Assembly (NCBI GenBank): GCA_965276815.1
Contig: CBDIBE010000007.1
Span: 310,001 to 374,000 of the forward strand
DNA length: 64,000 nt
Source: JAVVHH01 sp965276815
Lineage (GTDB): Bacteria; Pseudomonadota; Alphaproteobacteria; Acetobacterales; Acetobacteraceae
Reading direction: 5' to 3'
Shown: positions 17,201-26,334 of the stretch, in pieces
Layout: every line of letters starts with the position of its first letter
Position numbering within the stretch: position 1 is the first letter of the stretch
The notes under the pieces: generated by a model
Database searches by the model: none
The model's input: the letters and a program-made list of their open reading frames with translations, nothing else
What the model was told of the DNA's origin: nothing
Translations under genes and position numbers: made by a program

Positions 17201-17938
17201 TCAATCTTCCAATGATTGGGCCTCAAGGGAGTCGATGGGCCGCTCGGCGGGCGCCGGTTTTGTTGCAAACAAATTCTCGCGCGCCCGATCGTCTAAGACC
17301 TTGCGAGCGGCAGGTCGGCCGACTTCGAGGCCTTTCTGAAGCTTCGGTCGCGCGCGTAGCTCGGTAAACCAGCGCTTGACGTTCACGAATTCGTCCAGGG
17401 TGAAGCCTTGCGCCTTGTGCGTCATCACCCAGGGAAAGCAGGCGATGTCGGCAATCGTATATTCATCGCCAGCGACGTAGGCACCGGACTCGCGCAAGCG
17501 ATCATCGAGGACGCCGTAAAGCCGCCGCGCCTCGTCGCGGTAACGTTCGGTCGCATACGGGATCTTCTCCGGTGCATAGAGCGAGAAGTGCCCGTGTTGG
17601 CCGAGCATGGGCCCGAGCCCGCTCATCTGCCACATCAGCCATTGCTGCACGCGATAGCGGGAGCGTAAGTCCCGCGGAAAGAAGCGGCCGGTTTTCTCCG
17701 CGAGATAAAGCAGGATGGCTCCAGATTCGAAGATCGTCACGGGATCGGCGCCGTCGGGCGGACTTCTGTCAACGATGACAGGGATCCGCCCGTTGGGATT
17801 CAGTTTGCAGAATTCCGGCTTGAACTGGTCTCCGCGTGTGATGTTAACGGGCATTACATCGTAAGGCAGCTCACATTCTTCCAGCATGATGGTTATCTTC
17901 CAGCCGTTGGGCGTCGGCGCGAAATGAAGATCGATCAT
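17201..17938 (-). CDS. Glutathione S-transferase, YfcG/Ure2p-like (Nu-class type)
   Basis: About 245 aa, with an N-terminal thioredoxin-like domain (FAPTPNGWKITIMLEE; RIPVIVDR, FESGAILLYLAEKTGRF binding the gamma-glutamyl end) and a C-terminal all-helical domain (YTIADIACFPW). The TPNG motif at the active-site position is typical of YfcG/YghU proteins, which act as glutathione-dependent disulfide reductases or peroxidases. The ATG at 17938 follows GGAGG. Its place between a DsbA-like isomerase and a CoA-transferase suggests glutathione chemistry in the pathway. Confidence 0.85.
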   Translation of the reverse strand: MIDLHFAPTPNGWKITIMLEECELPYDVMPVNITRGDQFKPEFCKLNPNGRIPVIVDRSPPDGADPVTIFESGAILLYLAEKTGRFFPRDLRSRYRVQQWLMWQMSGLGPMLGQHGHFSLYAPEKIPYATERYRDEARRLYGVLDDRLRESGAYVAGDEYTIADIACFPWVMTHKAQGFTLDEFVNVKRWFTELRARPKLQKGLEVGRPAARKVLDDRARENLFATKPAPAERPIDSLEAQSLED

Positions 17939-17962
17939 GAGTGCCTCCGCATACGCTTCCAA

Positions 17963-18580
17963 TCAGGCATTCTGCTTCTCGCGGGCGAGCGAAAGGCCGG
18001 CCTCTTGAAGCCGGCGCTCCAGCATCGGAACGCGATCATTTCCCCAGAACTGTTCGCCTCGGAAGACGCAGATCGGAACGCCGAAGATTTGATCTTGCTG
18101 GCTCTCCTGCTGCGCCGCCTCATACGCGCGCAAGCCATCCCCCTCGAGATAGGCGCGATAACCCGAACCAGACATGCCGAGCGACTCGATGACGCGCTCG
18201 ATGGCGTCGGCTTCGTCAATTGCTAGTTCGCGTCTGAAGAACAACTCGAAAACGAGATGGCTGTATTCGATCAGGCGTCCATGCTGTTCCGCGAACAAGC
18301 TGCCGATCAGGGCCGGCACCGTATCGTAGATCTTCAGAGGACCACGAATGATCTTCTTGTCGCCCCGCTCATTGGCAGTACGCCTCGCGTCCATATAGGA
18401 ATACTTGACCTTGTATTCCGAATACGCGCTCCGCTGGCCGGAGCCCTTGATCCGGACCTGGAATGGCCGCCACTTCACCTGGATCTCGTACTTGCTCTCT
18501 AGCTCGACCACTGGATCAAATGCAAGCCAGGCATACGGGCTTTTATAGTCGGAATACATCTTCAGGATCTCGCGGGACAT
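17963..18580 (-). CDS. DsbA-family (kappa-GST/HCCA isomerase-like) protein
   Basis: A 205-aa protein with the thioredoxin fold and helical insertion of 2-hydroxychromene-2-carboxylate isomerases and kappa GSTs. The N-terminal KMYSDYKSPYAWLAFDP has Ser in place of the DsbA Cys-x-x-Cys, as in isomerases that use glutathione as a cofactor. The C-terminal FGVPICVFRGEQFWGNDRV is the conserved cis-Pro and active-site segment. The family acts in glutathione-dependent isomerisation of aromatic breakdown products, and the GST next to it fits. Confidence 0.82.
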   Translation of the reverse strand: MSREILKMYSDYKSPYAWLAFDPVVELESKYEIQVKWRPFQVRIKGSGQRSAYSEYKVKYSYMDARRTANERGDKKIIRGPLKIYDTVPALIGSLFAEQHGRLIEYSHLVFELFFRRELAIDEADAIERVIESLGMSGSGYRAYLEGDGLRAYEAAQQESQQDQIFGVPICVFRGEQFWGNDRVPMLERRLQEAGLSLAREKQNA

Positions 18581-18604
18581 CTCTTTCTCCTTTGATTGTC
18601 GACG

Positions 18605-19831
18605 TCATTGGTGATGAGCCACGAGGGGGCACCGGCTTTGCGCGAGCGGTTCAGCCGCCTCCGACGCAGGAATTGTTTTCTCGATGTTGTAGTAGTCCCA
18701 CGGCTTCTTAACGTCGCTCGGGGCCTTGATGCTGACGAGATAGAACGGGTGCATCAACCAACCGTCAGCGCGCACCCAACCGTCCTGGACATACATATCG
18801 TTGACCGGAAGCCTCCTCATCTCGTCCGCGACCTTGAGACCATCCAGGCTGTTCGCGGCGGCCACTGCCTTCAGATAGTGGAGCGTTCCCGAATAGACCG
18901 AGGCCTGGTCGTCCGTTGGCATCGCGGGGTGCTGGCTGAAGAAGCGCTCGGCCCACGCGCGTGTATCGGGTGTACGATCCCAGTAGAACGGTGTCACAAA
19001 CGAGAGACCCTCTACAGTCCGAACTCCCAGCGCATGGACGTTGGTGATGTACATTATGGGCACAACAATGTGCTGGCCGCGCTCAGCCACACCAAACTCT
19101 TTTGCCTGCTTCAGCGCGTTTGTTGTGTCATCGGCCGCGGTGATCAACCAAATGACCTTAGCTTTTGAGAACATGGCCTCGAGAAGGAACGAACTGAAGT
19201 CGGGATTGTTCTGCGGAAAGCGTACCGAGCCAAGGATCTTTCCACCGGCTTCCTTTATTGCGTTCGCAGCCGCATCCTGCATGGCCGTACCGAAGGCATA
19301 GTCGGCCGTTATGAAGAAAAAGCTGTCCAGCCCTCTTTCGATCAGCGGCTTCGGCAGCGGTGCCGAAACCGCATAAGCATTGAGAGCCCACGAGAATGCT
19401 GTGGGTGCACAGGACTGCTGGGTGATCACGTCCGTCCCAGTCACGCCGTGGATAACGATCTTGTTCCGGTCGCGCGCCACTTCCTGAACGGGCAGCGCGA
19501 CGCCGGAGTGCGCCACGTCGACGATGACGTCGGCGCCCCCATTGTCGAGCCAGTTGCGGGCAATCGCCGCTCCCACGTCCGGCTTCGCCTGGTGATCTCC
19601 CGTGACGACCTCAATGGGACGGCCAAGGACCTTCCCGCCGAAATCTTCGGCCGCCATCTTCGCGGCGAGTACGGAACCCGGTCCCATAATATCGCGGTAC
19701 ATTCCCGACATGTCGGTCAGCACTCCGATCCTCACCGGCGAGTCTGTGTCCTCCACGCCGGCCCGTGCGGCCACCGAATCGCCCATTAGCAGCGAGGTTG
19801 CTGTAAGAATGGTGGCGCGCCTACCTAGCAT
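18605..19831 (-). CDS. Periplasmic binding protein, LivK/urea type
   Basis: A 408-aa ABC-type solute-binding protein of the branched-chain amino-acid (periplasmic binding protein 6) family. A signal peptide occupies the first 24 or so residues (ARRATILTATSLLMGDSVAARA region), then VRIGVLTDMSGMYRDIMGPG opens the first lobe. No permease or ATPase of this family is nearby, so it must share an importer encoded elsewhere or act as a sensor. Being inside a CoA-transferase/GST operon, it probably captures the carboxylic acid that this pathway degrades. Confidence 0.85.
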   Translation of the reverse strand: MLGRRATILTATSLLMGDSVAARAGVEDTDSPVRIGVLTDMSGMYRDIMGPGSVLAAKMAAEDFGGKVLGRPIEVVTGDHQAKPDVGAAIARNWLDNGGADVIVDVAHSGVALPVQEVARDRNKIVIHGVTGTDVITQQSCAPTAFSWALNAYAVSAPLPKPLIERGLDSFFFITADYAFGTAMQDAAANAIKEAGGKILGSVRFPQNNPDFSSFLLEAMFSKAKVIWLITAADDTTNALKQAKEFGVAERGQHIVVPIMYITNVHALGVRTVEGLSFVTPFYWDRTPDTRAWAERFFSQHPAMPTDDQASVYSGTLHYLKAVAAANSLDGLKVADEMRRLPVNDMYVQDGWVRADGWLMHPFYLVSIKAPSDVKKPWDYYNIEKTIPASEAAEPLAQSRCPLVAHHQ

Positions 19832-19890
19832 GACCGTCCTCCATGGTTGCCCGTTGTCGAGCCGGGTTTACGGGCCGGCTTCGTTTGATT

Positions 19891-21147
19891 TCAGATGATC
19901 TGCCTCGCAATTAGATCTCCGATCCGCTCCTCGGAGAGGCCGAGCAACTCACCATAAATCTCGCGGTTATTCTGACCGAGAGTTGGAGCTGCGGCGGCGT
20001 ATCCCTTGTGGGTTCGTCCCATCTTGATCGGGAAGCCCGCGCCGATGACCTGTTGGCTCAGTGTCTCCGTCGGATGCTCCAGCGCCTGCAGCATGTCGCG
20101 CTCGCCCAGATGCTCCCAGGTTATGATGTCGTCGATGTCGCGAACGGGACTGGCGGCGACCTCGCCCTTCTCGAGAGCCGCGATCGCCTCGGCCGTGGTC
20201 CGCGCCAGAGTCCATTCGGACACGATCGCATCGACTAGCGCGCTGTTGCTGACACGCCAACCGGTGTTCATGAATTTCTCATCCTGCGCGAGGTCCATCC
20301 GGTCCATCACGCGCAATAAGGCCAGCCACTCGTCGTTGGTCGCGGCGCCGACGGCGATCGTCCCGTCCCGCGTCGGATAGGTGTTAAAAGGCGAGAGCCG
20401 CATGATGCGATTACCTTGGCGTGGCGCCATTCCAAGCCGGTCATAGCAATCCAGCGGCTCGTCCAGTACCAGGGAAAGCAGACAATCGGCCATGGAGACA
20501 TCGACGAACTGCCCCTGACCCGAGACGCGCTGCTCGATCAGCGCGGCGAGAATGCCGGAGACGGCGAAGGCTCCCGTTATCCCGTCCGCGAGCGCCGAAC
20601 CCGCCTTGCTTGGCGCGCCGTTCGGGGACCCGGTGATCGACATCAGGCCACAAGCCGCCTGGATCATGAGATCGTACGCCTTGAGCCGCCGGTCCTTGCC
20701 GGTCGATCCATATCCGGTGAGCGCGCAATGAACGAGCTTCGGATTGACCCGACTATTGGATTCATAGTCGACCCCGAGCCGTTCGGCCACTCCGGGGCGC
20801 CAGTTCTCGACCAGGATGTCCGATTGGCGCAGCAGCAGATGGAAAAGCTCCATGCCTTCCGGCAAGCGCGTGTTCAGCGTGATCGATTTTTTGCCGCGGC
20901 ATCGTTTGAGATAGGCGATACCGAGATCGCTTTCGTGCCGGCGGTCGAGTGAAACACCGTCCTTCCCGAGAAACGGCGGTCCCGTCATGGCGGGGTCGCA
21001 CCGTTCGGGCCCATCGATCCTGATGACTTCAGCGCCGAAGCCCGCGAGCATCAGGGTCGAGAACGGACCCGAGTAAAACCGGGTCAGATCCAGCACCCTG
21101 ACACCGTGCAACGCCCCTTGCTTCGCCATGGTCTGGCTTGCGCTCAT
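19891..21147 (-). CDS. Family III CoA-transferase, first gene of operon
   Basis: A 418-aa CaiB/BaiF transferase with GVRVLDLTRFYSGPFSTLML at the N-terminus and the catalytic Asp in LKAYDLMIQAACGLMSITG. It shares only family-level similarity with the transferase at 15.9 kb, so the two likely use different acids or CoA donors. It starts 105 bp from the divergent LysR gene and is followed by the binding protein, isomerase, GST and second transferase in one direction. Probably the CoA-activating step. Confidence 0.87.
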   Translation of the reverse strand: MSASQTMAKQGALHGVRVLDLTRFYSGPFSTLMLAGFGAEVIRIDGPERCDPAMTGPPFLGKDGVSLDRRHESDLGIAYLKRCRGKKSITLNTRLPEGMELFHLLLRQSDILVENWRPGVAERLGVDYESNSRVNPKLVHCALTGYGSTGKDRRLKAYDLMIQAACGLMSITGSPNGAPSKAGSALADGITGAFAVSGILAALIEQRVSGQGQFVDVSMADCLLSLVLDEPLDCYDRLGMAPRQGNRIMRLSPFNTYPTRDGTIAVGAATNDEWLALLRVMDRMDLAQDEKFMNTGWRVSNSALVDAIVSEWTLARTTAEAIAALEKGEVAASPVRDIDDIITWEHLGERDMLQALEHPTETLSQQVIGAGFPIKMGRTHKGYAAAAPTLGQNNREIYGELLGLSEERIGDLIARQII

Positions 21148-21204
21148 TAGCGTCTTTCCGAAACGTCGTTGCTGTTTTCATCGTTGACACACGCGGCAAC
21201 TCAG

Positions 21205-21221
21205 ATCAATTATTTACTGAT
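21205..21221. promoter_or_regulatory. Possible LysR operator / promoter
   Basis: In the 105-bp divergent gap, ATCAATTATTTACTGAT forms an ATCA-N9-TGAT inverted repeat. Its final T is the first base of TACAAT, a good -10 candidate for the LysR gene. A TTGACA is also present at 21184-21189, but with a long spacer. LysR operators are usually AT-rich interrupted palindromes like this. Only by-eye evidence. Confidence 0.3.
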
Positions 21222-21252
21222 ACAATCTATTAATGCCAGGTTGGAATGCATC

Positions 21253-22182
21253 ATGAGGTCCAAGCACCGCCCACGCGGATTTGACGTAAGCCTGAAGCAC
21301 CTTCGTGCCATCAACTTAGTCGCTCACTATGGCAGCTTCACCGCGGCTGCCGCCGACCTCGGCACGACGCAATCAGCGGTAAGCCGGCTCGTCCTTCAAC
21401 TTGAAAGGCAACTTGGCGTGTCGCTGTTCCTGCGATCGACACGAAACGTCATTCTGACGGCGCCCGGCCGAGAGTTCACGACATCAACACGGCGCTTCCT
21501 CGATGATCTCGGGGCCCAGGTCGAGAATGCCCGCGCCTTGGGTGAGCAGGTGCGGGGAAGGCTGATCGTCTCCTGCCTGCTTTCGATCACTCATCACGTG
21601 GTGCCAGAAGCCGTGCTGAAATACAGGAAGGTCCATCCAGGCGTCGAAATTCACCTTCGTGAGGGGATGGGCAGTGAGGTCTACGAGGATGTCCGGAGCG
21701 GCCTTGCGGATTTAGGTATCGGCTACGTCACCGGGCTCGGGCACGAGGTCGTTGCCGATGAGGAAGTGCAGGAATCCTGCTTTGTCGCTTTGCCTTCCAA
21801 GCACCCGCTCTGCGAAAAGGAAACACTTAGCTTGCGCGAACTCCAGAACGAGGCATTCGTATCACTTCCGACAACCGCCGGTCTGCGTCGGCAGATCGAC
21901 GGCGTAGCCGCGGCTGATGGCGTCACGATCAAGTACACGATGGTCGTTGAGCAATTCGGCACGCTTTTCGACTTCGTTGCCGCCAATGTAGGGGTTGCGA
22001 TTGTCCCAGCGTCGGCCCTGCCGCGCCGGGCACCACGTGGCATCGTCGTCAAGAGGTTAGTTTCTCCGTTGCTGGTGCGCCGGGTTGGAATTCTGCGGTT
22101 GAAGAACCGTCCGCTGACGCCGGCGGCGGCCGGATTTCTACAGATGTTCCGCCCGCTGTTCCTGAGCGCGTCGCGTAGGTAG
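21253..22182 (+). CDS. LysR-family regulator of the CoA-transferase operon
   Basis: About 309 aa. The ATG at 21253 was preferred over an upstream start at 21169 because the extra 28 residues do not belong to the family fold. The HTH (FTAAAADLGTTQSAVSRLVLQLERQLG) and the effector-binding lobe (GRLIVSCLLSITHHVVPEAVLKY; DLGIGYVTG; VGVAIVPASALP) are complete. It is divergent from the operon at 21147 and presumably activates it when the pathway substrate or a CoA ester is present. Confidence 0.88.
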   Translation: MRSKHRPRGFDVSLKHLRAINLVAHYGSFTAAAADLGTTQSAVSRLVLQLERQLGVSLFLRSTRNVILTAPGREFTTSTRRFLDDLGAQVENARALGEQVRGRLIVSCLLSITHHVVPEAVLKYRKVHPGVEIHLREGMGSEVYEDVRSGLADLGIGYVTGLGHEVVADEEVQESCFVALPSKHPLCEKETLSLRELQNEAFVSLPTTAGLRRQIDGVAAADGVTIKYTMVVEQFGTLFDFVAANVGVAIVPASALPRRAPRGIVVKRLVSPLLVRRVGILRLKNRPLTPAAAGFLQMFRPLFLSASRR

Positions 22183-22260
22183 ATATCGGCTAAATCGGAG
22201 TAGGTAGCAGGGACTCCCTGCACGGTTTGTACAAAACTGCCCTCCAAGCCGACGACCTAA

Positions 22261-23436
22261 TACCAACGTTCGTTGATCAGAACCGTGAGCCCACGTCCGG
22301 TGTCCGATAGACATGATCTTCCAAGGCTGCGCGACGCGCTTGTTCCAGGCGTCGCAGCCGTGGTCGACGATGGCGTCATAGCTGGCGAACACGCGGTTGG
22401 AGAGCCAGTTGTCGCGCATGAACTGCCAGACGTTCTCCTGCGGGTTCCGCTCGGGGCGGGTTCAGCTCGGGGCACTTGGCCGGCAGTGCGACGATGGTGA
22501 TGGTGTCGGGCACGATCAGGCTGTCGCAGAGATGCCATCCGGCTTGGTCGACCAATAGCACGGCATGCCGCCCGGGTTTGATCCACGCCGAGATCTCGGC
22601 CAGATGGTGGTTCGTCGCCTCGGTATTGCACCACGGCATCACCAGCCCGGCCGCCTTGCCCTGCGCCGGGCAGATGGCGCCGAAGATGTGGGTCGACGCG
22701 GTCCGCTGATCGTGCGGCGCGCTGGGGCGGGTGCCGCGTCGCGCCCAGCGGCGGGCGATCTTGTTCTTCTGCCCGACCCTGGCCTCGTCGCCAAACCAGA
22801 CCGCTCCATCGCTGGGATGGAGGCCCTGCGTCCGCGCGAGCGCCGCCACAATGTCGGCGAAGCTTTTTAAAAGCCTCGACCGCGCCCGCCGCCTGCGCAT
22901 GGTGACGCGGACGCGCCGACAGTTTGCGGTAGCCCATCTCCTGCAGCTCGCGCCCCAGCGTTTGCCGCGAGATGCTGATCCCAAACATCTCCCAAACCCA
23001 CTGCACCAGATCGACCAGACGCCAGCGCACGACGCCATCGATGGCCGGCGCCGGTCCGTCCTCAATGGCTGCCGCAAATGCGGCGCGTTCGGCCGGGCCG
23101 AGCAGCGGCGGCTTGCCGGGTGCCGTGCGGTCGATCAAGCCATCCGCGCCGTCGGCGTTAAACCGCAGCACCCAGTCGCGCACGATCTGCCGCGTCACCC
23201 CGCCGATCTGCCCCGCGTCGGCGCGCGAGACGCCATCATAGATCGCCGCCAGCGCCAGCAAGCGGCGAACTTGCCCTGCATTGTCACCGTCGCGGGCGGC
23301 TTGCCAAAGCCGGGCAGCGTCGTAATCGTCTCGAAGTGCGATCACCATGGCAGACCTCCTGCGTTCCGCCTACCTATTAATCACACACGCGCCGCGTCGC
23401 GGAAGCCCAATGAGGCGCCTCTATCAGGCCTTGGTA
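22261..23436 (-). mobile_element. IS630-family element, copy 2
   Basis: Complete copy with ends TACCAACG (22261) and, read inward from 23436, TACCAAGG. The right end is followed by TA (23437-23438), the expected target dinucleotide, but the left flank is AA. It is about 1.18 kb long and homologous to copy 1 at 7.5 kb. Confidence 0.8.
22281..23348 (-). pseudogene. IS630-family transposase, copy 2, frameshifted
   Basis: The first frame (ATG at 23348) encodes the HTH domain through ARPRHHAQAAGAVEAFKK. At TTTTAAAAAGC (about 22862-22872) the DDE domain continues in another frame (SFADIVAALARTQGLHPSD, WFGDEARVGQK, LLVDQAGWH). This run matches the position of the run in copy 1, so it is a plausible programmed frameshift. 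A 16-bp tandem duplication near 22440-22470 (GGGTTCCGCTCGGGGC repeated with variation) then breaks ELNPQENVWQF, and a one-base loss near the end removes the stop. Inactive. Confidence 0.78.
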
Positions 23437-23535
23437 TAAGGAGTCCCTGATCAAGCTCCACTCGAGTCGGCTACGCATGTCAAACGACACCGGAATCGCC
23501 CCCCTTGGCGACATGAATTCTCCCCCCTCTTTCCC

Positions 23536-24326
23536 TCAGGCCCGTTTCGCTTGCGGCTCAGCCTCAGCTCCTGTCTTGAGCAGCCCGGAGCGTCGCTTCT
23601 CGCACAGGCGGTAGCTGTCGTCGGGATCGTCAGCACGTGGCTGTGGTGCAGCAACCGATCCAGGATCGCGGTTGCAACCACGGCGTCGCCGAACACCGTG
23701 CCCCATTCGCCAATCGCCCGGTTGCTGGTGATCAGCATGGCACCGCGCTCGTAGCGACGGCTCACCAGCAGAAAGAACAGGTGCGCCGCATTCGGCTCGA
23801 ACGGCAGGTAGCCGAGCTCGTCCACGATCAGCAGCTTCGGCTTGCTGAAGTGCCCGAGCCGCTCGTCGAGCCGGCCCTCGCCATGTGCCCGGGCGAGCTG
23901 CGCCACCAGCGCCGGCGCCGACGCGAACAGCACCGTGTAGCCGGCAGTGATCGCCTCGCGGCCGATCGCCACTGCCAGATGCGTCTTGCCGACCCCCGGC
24001 GGACCCAGCAGCAGCACCGTCTCGCCGTTGGCCACGAACCGCCCGCTGGCCAGACCCCGGACTTGGCCGCGGTCGATCGACGGCTGCGCCGCAAAGTCGA
24101 ACCCGGCCAGGTCGCGGGCGAACGGGAACCGCGCCAAGCCAATCGCCATCTCGATGCGACGACTGTCCTTGCGGGCGATCTCGCGCTCGCACAGCAGCGC
24201 CAGGCTGTCGCGGATCGAAAGCTTGCCGCGCGCCGCCTCGTCGAGCAGGCTGTCGAGCTGGTCGCGCAGCGCCGTCAGCTTCAACCGCGTCAGCATACGC
24301 GTCAGGTGATCGGGATCGGGCTGCAT
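23536..24326 (-). pseudogene. IstB-like ATPase, frameshifted near the 3' end
   Basis: AAA+ helper ATPase of IS21 transposition. Walker A GPPGVGKTH, Walker B LLIVDELGYLPFE and the sensor region ITSNRAIGEWGTVFGD are all present. After HSHVLTI the family ending (DSYRLCEKRRSGLLKTG) continues in another frame to the stop at 23536, so one base change has altered the tail. The core domain would still be made. Confidence 0.75.
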
Positions 24327-24795
24327 CACCAGCCACCCCCCGATCGCCGCCTCGTATTCCGCCAAGGGCCGCAATAGCGCGGGTTGCGGAGTCACAACAG
24401 ACGGGTCCGTTGGCAGTGCCAACACCTTCTCCCGGAAGTCCGCAACCCCCGCGAAATGCGCCGGATCGACGGCGCGCTCGCGCCGGCCACGCCGTTCCGC
24501 GTGCATCGCCACCAGCCGGCCGGCGTGCACGATCCGGATGGTGCCGCCGGCGATCGTTACCCGCACCCGCTCGCCAATCAATCTCCACGGCACCGAGTAG
24601 CTGTTCGTCTCGACGTCGATGGCGCAATCCGACTGCACTCGGCGGATTAGCTCGCGCGTGGCATGGAATGCCGACCGCCCAGCCAGTGGCCGCAGCGCAG
24701 CCTCCTCCCGGCGGAACCGCTCCCAGCGGCGCCTCGCCCGTCGTGCCATGAATACGCACGTCGGCAACGTCACGCGTCCAGGCGGCCAGATGCGC
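24327..24795 (-). pseudogene. IstA C-terminal fragment
   Basis: AWTRDVADVRIHGTTGEAPL, then after a one-base insertion RFRREEAALRPLAGRSAF, CAIDVETNSYSVPWRLIG and RVRVTIAGGTIRIVH are the C-terminal beta-barrel part of an IS21 IstA transposase. The catalytic domain is absent. The shifted frame happens to be continuous with the amidohydrolase upstream and IstB downstream, creating a misleading 628-codon frame. Confidence 0.72.
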
Positions 24796-25483
24796 CTCGT
24801 GACCACTACCTTGCGGCCGAGGCGGTGCGCCTCCTGCACCATGGAGTAGGTTTCCCCTTGGTTGAAGGCGGCGATCAGCTCGCCGTCAGGCCGAGTCTGG
24901 ATGCCATCCATGGCGATCTTGATGCAGTCTACCCCGTTCTTGACCTGGACGCGTATCTCCTCGATCGCCTCGTCCTTGCTGGTGACCAGGCGGCCGATGG
25001 AAGTATCGGGAACGCCGATCCAGGTTGGGTACCAGTCGGTCAGCCCCTGACGCGTCCTCAGGTAGCGCCCTGCAGCGGTGACGCGCGGCCCCTCGAACAG
25101 CCCAAAGTTGATGGCATCGCGTACAGACTTGCTGATCTGCTCGGCATCGCCCGGCGCGCAGACCGACGTGTAGCCGGCCGCCACCACCTTCTGCGCGAAC
25201 AATAGGCCGCGCAGGGTACGGAACTCCATCGGCTGATAGAGGTCGATGTCCTCCTCGCTCTTAGCGTTGCCGTAGGCCAGGTGGGTGTGCACGTCGTGCA
25301 GGCCGGGCATCACGAACAGGTCGGAGTAGTCGAGCACGGTATCGCCGATCCCGACCGGGGGTGCCGTGTCGGTCGCCCCGCTAAAGGTGATGATCCCTGC
25401 CTCATTACAGCAGAAGGTCAGGCGCGCTGCGCATCGAGCGATGTGCCCTGGAAGAAGCTATCGCATCGTACGTGCTTGATCAT
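24796..25483 (-). pseudogene. Imidazolonepropionase-like amidohydrolase, truncated
   Basis: N-terminal part of a metal-dependent amidohydrolase. The ATG at 25483 opens MIKHVRCDSFFQGTS. One frameshift near 25425 is needed to continue into AGIITFSG and the metal-binding VMPGLHDVHTHLAYGN (His-x-His). It proceeds through GYTSVCAPGDAEQI and CIKIAMDGIQTRPDG to RLGRKVVV, where related enzymes have the next His. There the IS21 fragment begins. The remaining metal ligands are lost, so it is non-functional. Confidence 0.72.
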
Positions 25484-25564
25484 TGCTCTACTCCCATGAT
25501 GGATAGGCCCATCCAACGCGGAACACCCTTAGGGCCAGGTTGCGGCCGCGCATGCGCAATGGCG

Positions 25565-26334
25565 TTATCGCTCAAGCACGGCTCGGAGGAACTGGCGCGT
25601 GCGCGCCTGACTTGGGTGCTTGAGGACCGCCTCAGGCGGACCTGCCTCAATGCTCTTGCCGTGGTCGAACATCAAGACGCGGTCGGCGATGTCCGCCGCG
25701 AACGTAATCTCATGCGTCACGATCAGCATCGACATCTCGCTCGCGGATGCCAGGTCGCGGATCACCCGCAGAACTTCGCCCACCAGCTCCGGATCCAGTG
25801 CGGACGTCACCTCGTCGAATAGCGTCACCTTGGGCCGGAGGCCGAGGGAGCGCGCGATGGCGACCCGCTGCTGCTGGCCGCCCGAGAGCTGCGCCGCCAA
25901 GCCGACCTCGCGCGGCAGATCGACTGCCCGCGCCTCGCTCTCCTGCCGGCCCAGCCGCAGAACCCGCATGATCGGTTCGCGCACGTTCTCAAGCGCCGTC
26001 ATATGGGGGAAAAGGTTGAACTGCTGGAACACCATGCCGCAGGCACGCCTAATATAACCCGGCGGGCGTGGCGCTCGCCAGCCGAGACCAGCGTCCCGCC
26101 ACGGCGTTCGTGCCAAAGGTACTCGCCGTCGATCTCGATCGTACCCTCGTCAGGACGGCCCAGTCCGATCATCAGCCGCAGGATTGTGGTCTTGCCGGAG
26201 CCGCTCGGGCCGATAAGCGCCACTTTCTCCCGCGGCGCGATATCCAGGTCGATGCCGTCGAGCACCAGATGGGCGCCATAGGCCTTCCTGATATTGCGCA
26301 TGGCCGCGATCGGGCGCGCTGCCGCCAGTGGCAC
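25565..26334 (-). pseudogene. Polar amino-acid ABC transporter ATPase (GlnQ type), broken
   Basis: The first frame has MRNIRKAYGAHLVLDGIDLDI and Walker A GPSGSGKTT. The second has the Q-loop segment GMVFQQFNLFPHMTALENV, signature LSGGQQQRVAIARSL, Walker B VTLFDEVTSALDPELV and the switch His in IVTHE. They are in different frames around 26060. A few residues before the signature (normally KxxxYPxQLSGG) are missing. No permease or binding protein of this type adjoins it, because the IS21 element begins 26 bp upstream. Confidence 0.8.

Larger units (their letters stand above)
23441..24795 (-). mobile_element. IS21-family fragment (istA 3' part plus istB)
   Basis: This region holds the last third of istA followed by istB, and no 5' end of the element. 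On the left it runs to the IS630 copy 2 boundary. On the right it is joined directly to an amidohydrolase gene at about 24795. The sequence differs clearly from the IS21 element at 26.4-29.7 kb, so it is a separate, older insertion. Confidence 0.7.

Noticed and set aside
23451..25337. Single novel 628-aa amidohydrolase-AAA fusion protein
   Set aside because: The parts are an amidohydrolase N-terminus, an IstA C-terminus in a shifted frame and IstB; it is explained by an IS21 fragment.
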